From an uncultured Prevotellaceae bacterium (GTDB taxonomy: Bacteria; Bacteroidota; Bacteroidia; Bacteroidales; Bacteroidaceae), in NCBI GenBank assembly GCA_946406585.1, contig CAMJLI010000102.1, forward strand, positions 1 through 7,009: 7,009 bases of DNA. Reading direction: 5' to 3'. This document shows, in pieces, positions 6,636 through 7,009 of the stretch. The stretch's first letter is position 1. Every line of letters begins with the position of its first letter. The notes beneath the pieces are model-generated. The model had not been told where the DNA came from. It ran no database searches and worked only from the letters and a program-made list of their open reading frames with translations. The translations under genes were made by a program, and so were the position numbers.

Positions 6636-6656
6636 CCAAGCGGCAAAACCGCTTGG
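6636..6656. repeat. 8-bp hairpin just downstream of the RAYT-like gene (REP-like candidate)
   Basis: CCAAGCGG (6636-6643), loop CAAAA, and CCGCTTGG (6649-6656) form a perfect 8-bp stem-loop 15 bases after the transposase stop codon. No T-run follows, so it is not a standard terminator. Small hairpins next to RAYT genes are the usual recognition elements of this enzyme family, and the tetranucleotide GTAG, characteristic of proteobacterial REPs, occurs at 6617-6620. The link to REP biology here is inference from a single copy. Confidence 0.5.
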
Positions 6657-6665
6657 AACGGTGGC

Positions 6666-6779
6666 GGGATGGAAGGAAGGGGAAGGAAAGAAGGGGGATA
6701 AGGGGATGGATGGATGGAAGGAAGGATGGAAGGAAGGATGGAAGGAAGGATGGAAGGAAGGAGGTGAAAGGAAGGGGGG
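6666..6779. repeat. GGAT/GGAA purine-rich microsatellite
   Basis: The plus strand is almost entirely G and A for about 115 bases, interrupted mainly by single T bases in GGAT. The core has four perfect tandem copies of the 12-mer GGATGGAAGGAA (6712-6723, 6724-6735, 6736-6747, 6748-6759), flanked by degenerate GGAT and GGAA units. Such tracts are prone to replication slippage, so copy number probably varies between strains. It ends against the G-run of the terminator-like hairpin. Confidence 0.9.
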
Positions 6780-6809
6780 TGGCCCTATTTTGGCCCACCC
6801 CCTTGTTTT
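6775..6809 (+). terminator. probable intrinsic terminator after the RAYT-like gene
   Basis: GGGGGTGG (6775-6782) pairs perfectly with CCACCCCC (6795-6802). The stem can extend past one C-C mismatch by two more G-C pairs around a TATTTT loop. TTGTTTT (6803-6809) follows directly, giving the plus-strand transcript a strong G+C stem and a U-rich tail. It lies about 155 bases beyond the transposase stop. The minus strand has no T-run on its side, so it would act in one direction only. Confidence 0.65.
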
Positions 6810-6852
6810 GAAATCTCTAGAGACAGTCTTGGCTGAGCAGTATAATATAGCG

Positions 6853-6930
6853 ACTGCGGATGTCTGATGTAGAGACTGCGGATGTCTGATGTAGAGACTG
6901 CGGATGTCAAATTTTGCAACTGCGGATGTC
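6853..6930. repeat. four direct repeats of a 12-mer at exact 22-bp period
   Basis: ACTGCGGATGTC occurs at 6853-6864, 6875-6886, 6897-6908 and 6919-6930, always 22 bases apart. The first two intervening 10-mers are identical (TGATGTAGAG); the third is AAATTTTGCA, and the bases after the last copy again start AAAT. The first three copies are preceded by G, the fourth by A. The element is an iteron-like array with a conserved core and changing linkers. It lies between convergent genes and ends five bases from a stop codon. It is too short and too regular in linker sequence to be a CRISPR array. The core is not found elsewhere in the window. Confidence 0.92.
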
Positions 6931-6935
6931 AAATG

Positions 6936-7009
6936 CTATCTGATGACTTTCTTTCCATTGGTAATGACGACACCCTTGTAACTGTCGCTCACCCTCTGGC
7001 CTGCGAGGT
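6936..7009 (-). CDS. C-terminal fragment of a secreted protein (T9SS-like sorting tail)
   Basis: On the minus strand the last 24 codons of a gene are visible, ending in TAG at 6938-6936. The rest lies beyond the window edge. The 23 residues run from LAGQRV through a YKG turn to the end NGKKVIR. This pattern (G-Q/R-R-V, then a short strand with a glycine, then a GKK-rich basic end) is the usual last part of C-terminal domains on secreted or surface proteins in Prevotella and other Bacteroidetes, related to type IX secretion sorting domains. The function of the main protein cannot be known from this piece. Its 3' untranslated region would run straight into the 22-bp repeat array. Confidence 0.7.
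   Translation of the reverse strand, partial: LAGQRVSDSYKGVVITNGKKVIR

Larger units (their letters stand above)
6621..6935. other. repeat-rich spacer between convergent genes
   Basis: These 315 bases separate the RAYT-like gene from the stop of a minus-strand gene. In order they hold a short hairpin (6636-6656), a purine-rich GGAT/GGAA tract (6666-6779), a terminator-like hairpin (6775-6809), a perfect 10-base palindrome TCTCTAGAGA (6814-6823) and four 22-bp-spaced direct repeats (6853-6930). Open frames through the purine tract exist on both strands only because the 12-bp unit contains no stop in several frames; they look like low-complexity artefacts. Confidence 0.8.

Noticed and set aside
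6829..6845. Sigma70-like TTGGCT / TATAAT pair
   Set aside because: The spacing is only five bases, the host uses a different promoter consensus, and no gene follows on the plus strand.
6613..6867. Plus-strand open frame with GWKE repeats
   Set aside because: It is the same microsatellite artefact, with no recognisable domain or start signal and an overlap with the transposase stop.
6853..6930. CRISPR array
   Set aside because: The repeats are only 12 bases with 10-base linkers, two linkers are identical, and no cas gene is present.
6582..6932. Minus-strand open frame with SFHP repeats
   Set aside because: It is low-complexity translation of the 12-bp purine tract, runs through the terminator hairpin and direct repeats, and overlaps the end of the transposase gene.

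Overview
The window looks like chromosomal DNA from a member of the Bacteroidales, most likely Prevotella or a close relative. Several signals agree. Four intergenic sites match the Bacteroidetes -7 promoter element TAnnTTTG, three of them with a TTTG about 19-20 bases upstream. Start codons lack Shine-Dalgarno sequences. There is a PorT-type outer-membrane barrel gene. The window ends in a gene fragment with the C-terminal tail (GQRV...NGKKVIR) typical of secreted Prevotella proteins. The genus assignment is inference; the phylum is well supported.

Layout. A tRNA-Arg(CCG) gene lies on the minus strand (40-113) with its own promoter (131-162). An AT-rich spacer leads to asnA (432-1469, plus strand), the ammonia-dependent asparagine synthetase. 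asnA converges on dnaX (3307-1472, minus strand), the tau-type clamp-loader subunit, with only two bases between the stop codons. dnaX is divergent from a probable envelope operon that starts near 3470: a secreted LysM plus type-1 periplasmic-binding-fold protein (3516-4871), then a PorT-family barrel (4876-5628) four bases later. Eleven bases further on is a Y1 (HUH) transposase-like gene of the RAYT/IS200 type (5640-6620), which carries an extra C-terminal domain resembling a DprA/SMF-like Rossmann fold.

The last 400 bases form a repeat-rich spacer. It holds an 8-bp hairpin just after the RAYT-like gene, a GGAT/GGAA purine-rich tract with four perfect 12-bp units, a strong G+C hairpin followed by a T-rich tail (probable terminator), and four copies of a 12-mer at an exact 22-bp period. 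The array ends five bases from the stop codon of a minus-strand gene that runs off the right edge.

How the parts relate. The left half is housekeeping: translation, asparagine synthesis and replication. The middle is a two-gene cell-envelope unit. The right part pairs a probably domesticated HUH nuclease with unusual intergenic repeats. That pairing is the best candidate for an undescribed system here, although the functional link between nuclease and repeats is inference. A second unexplained structure is a perfect 14-bp inverted repeat enclosing a smaller hairpin inside the 3' end of dnaX.
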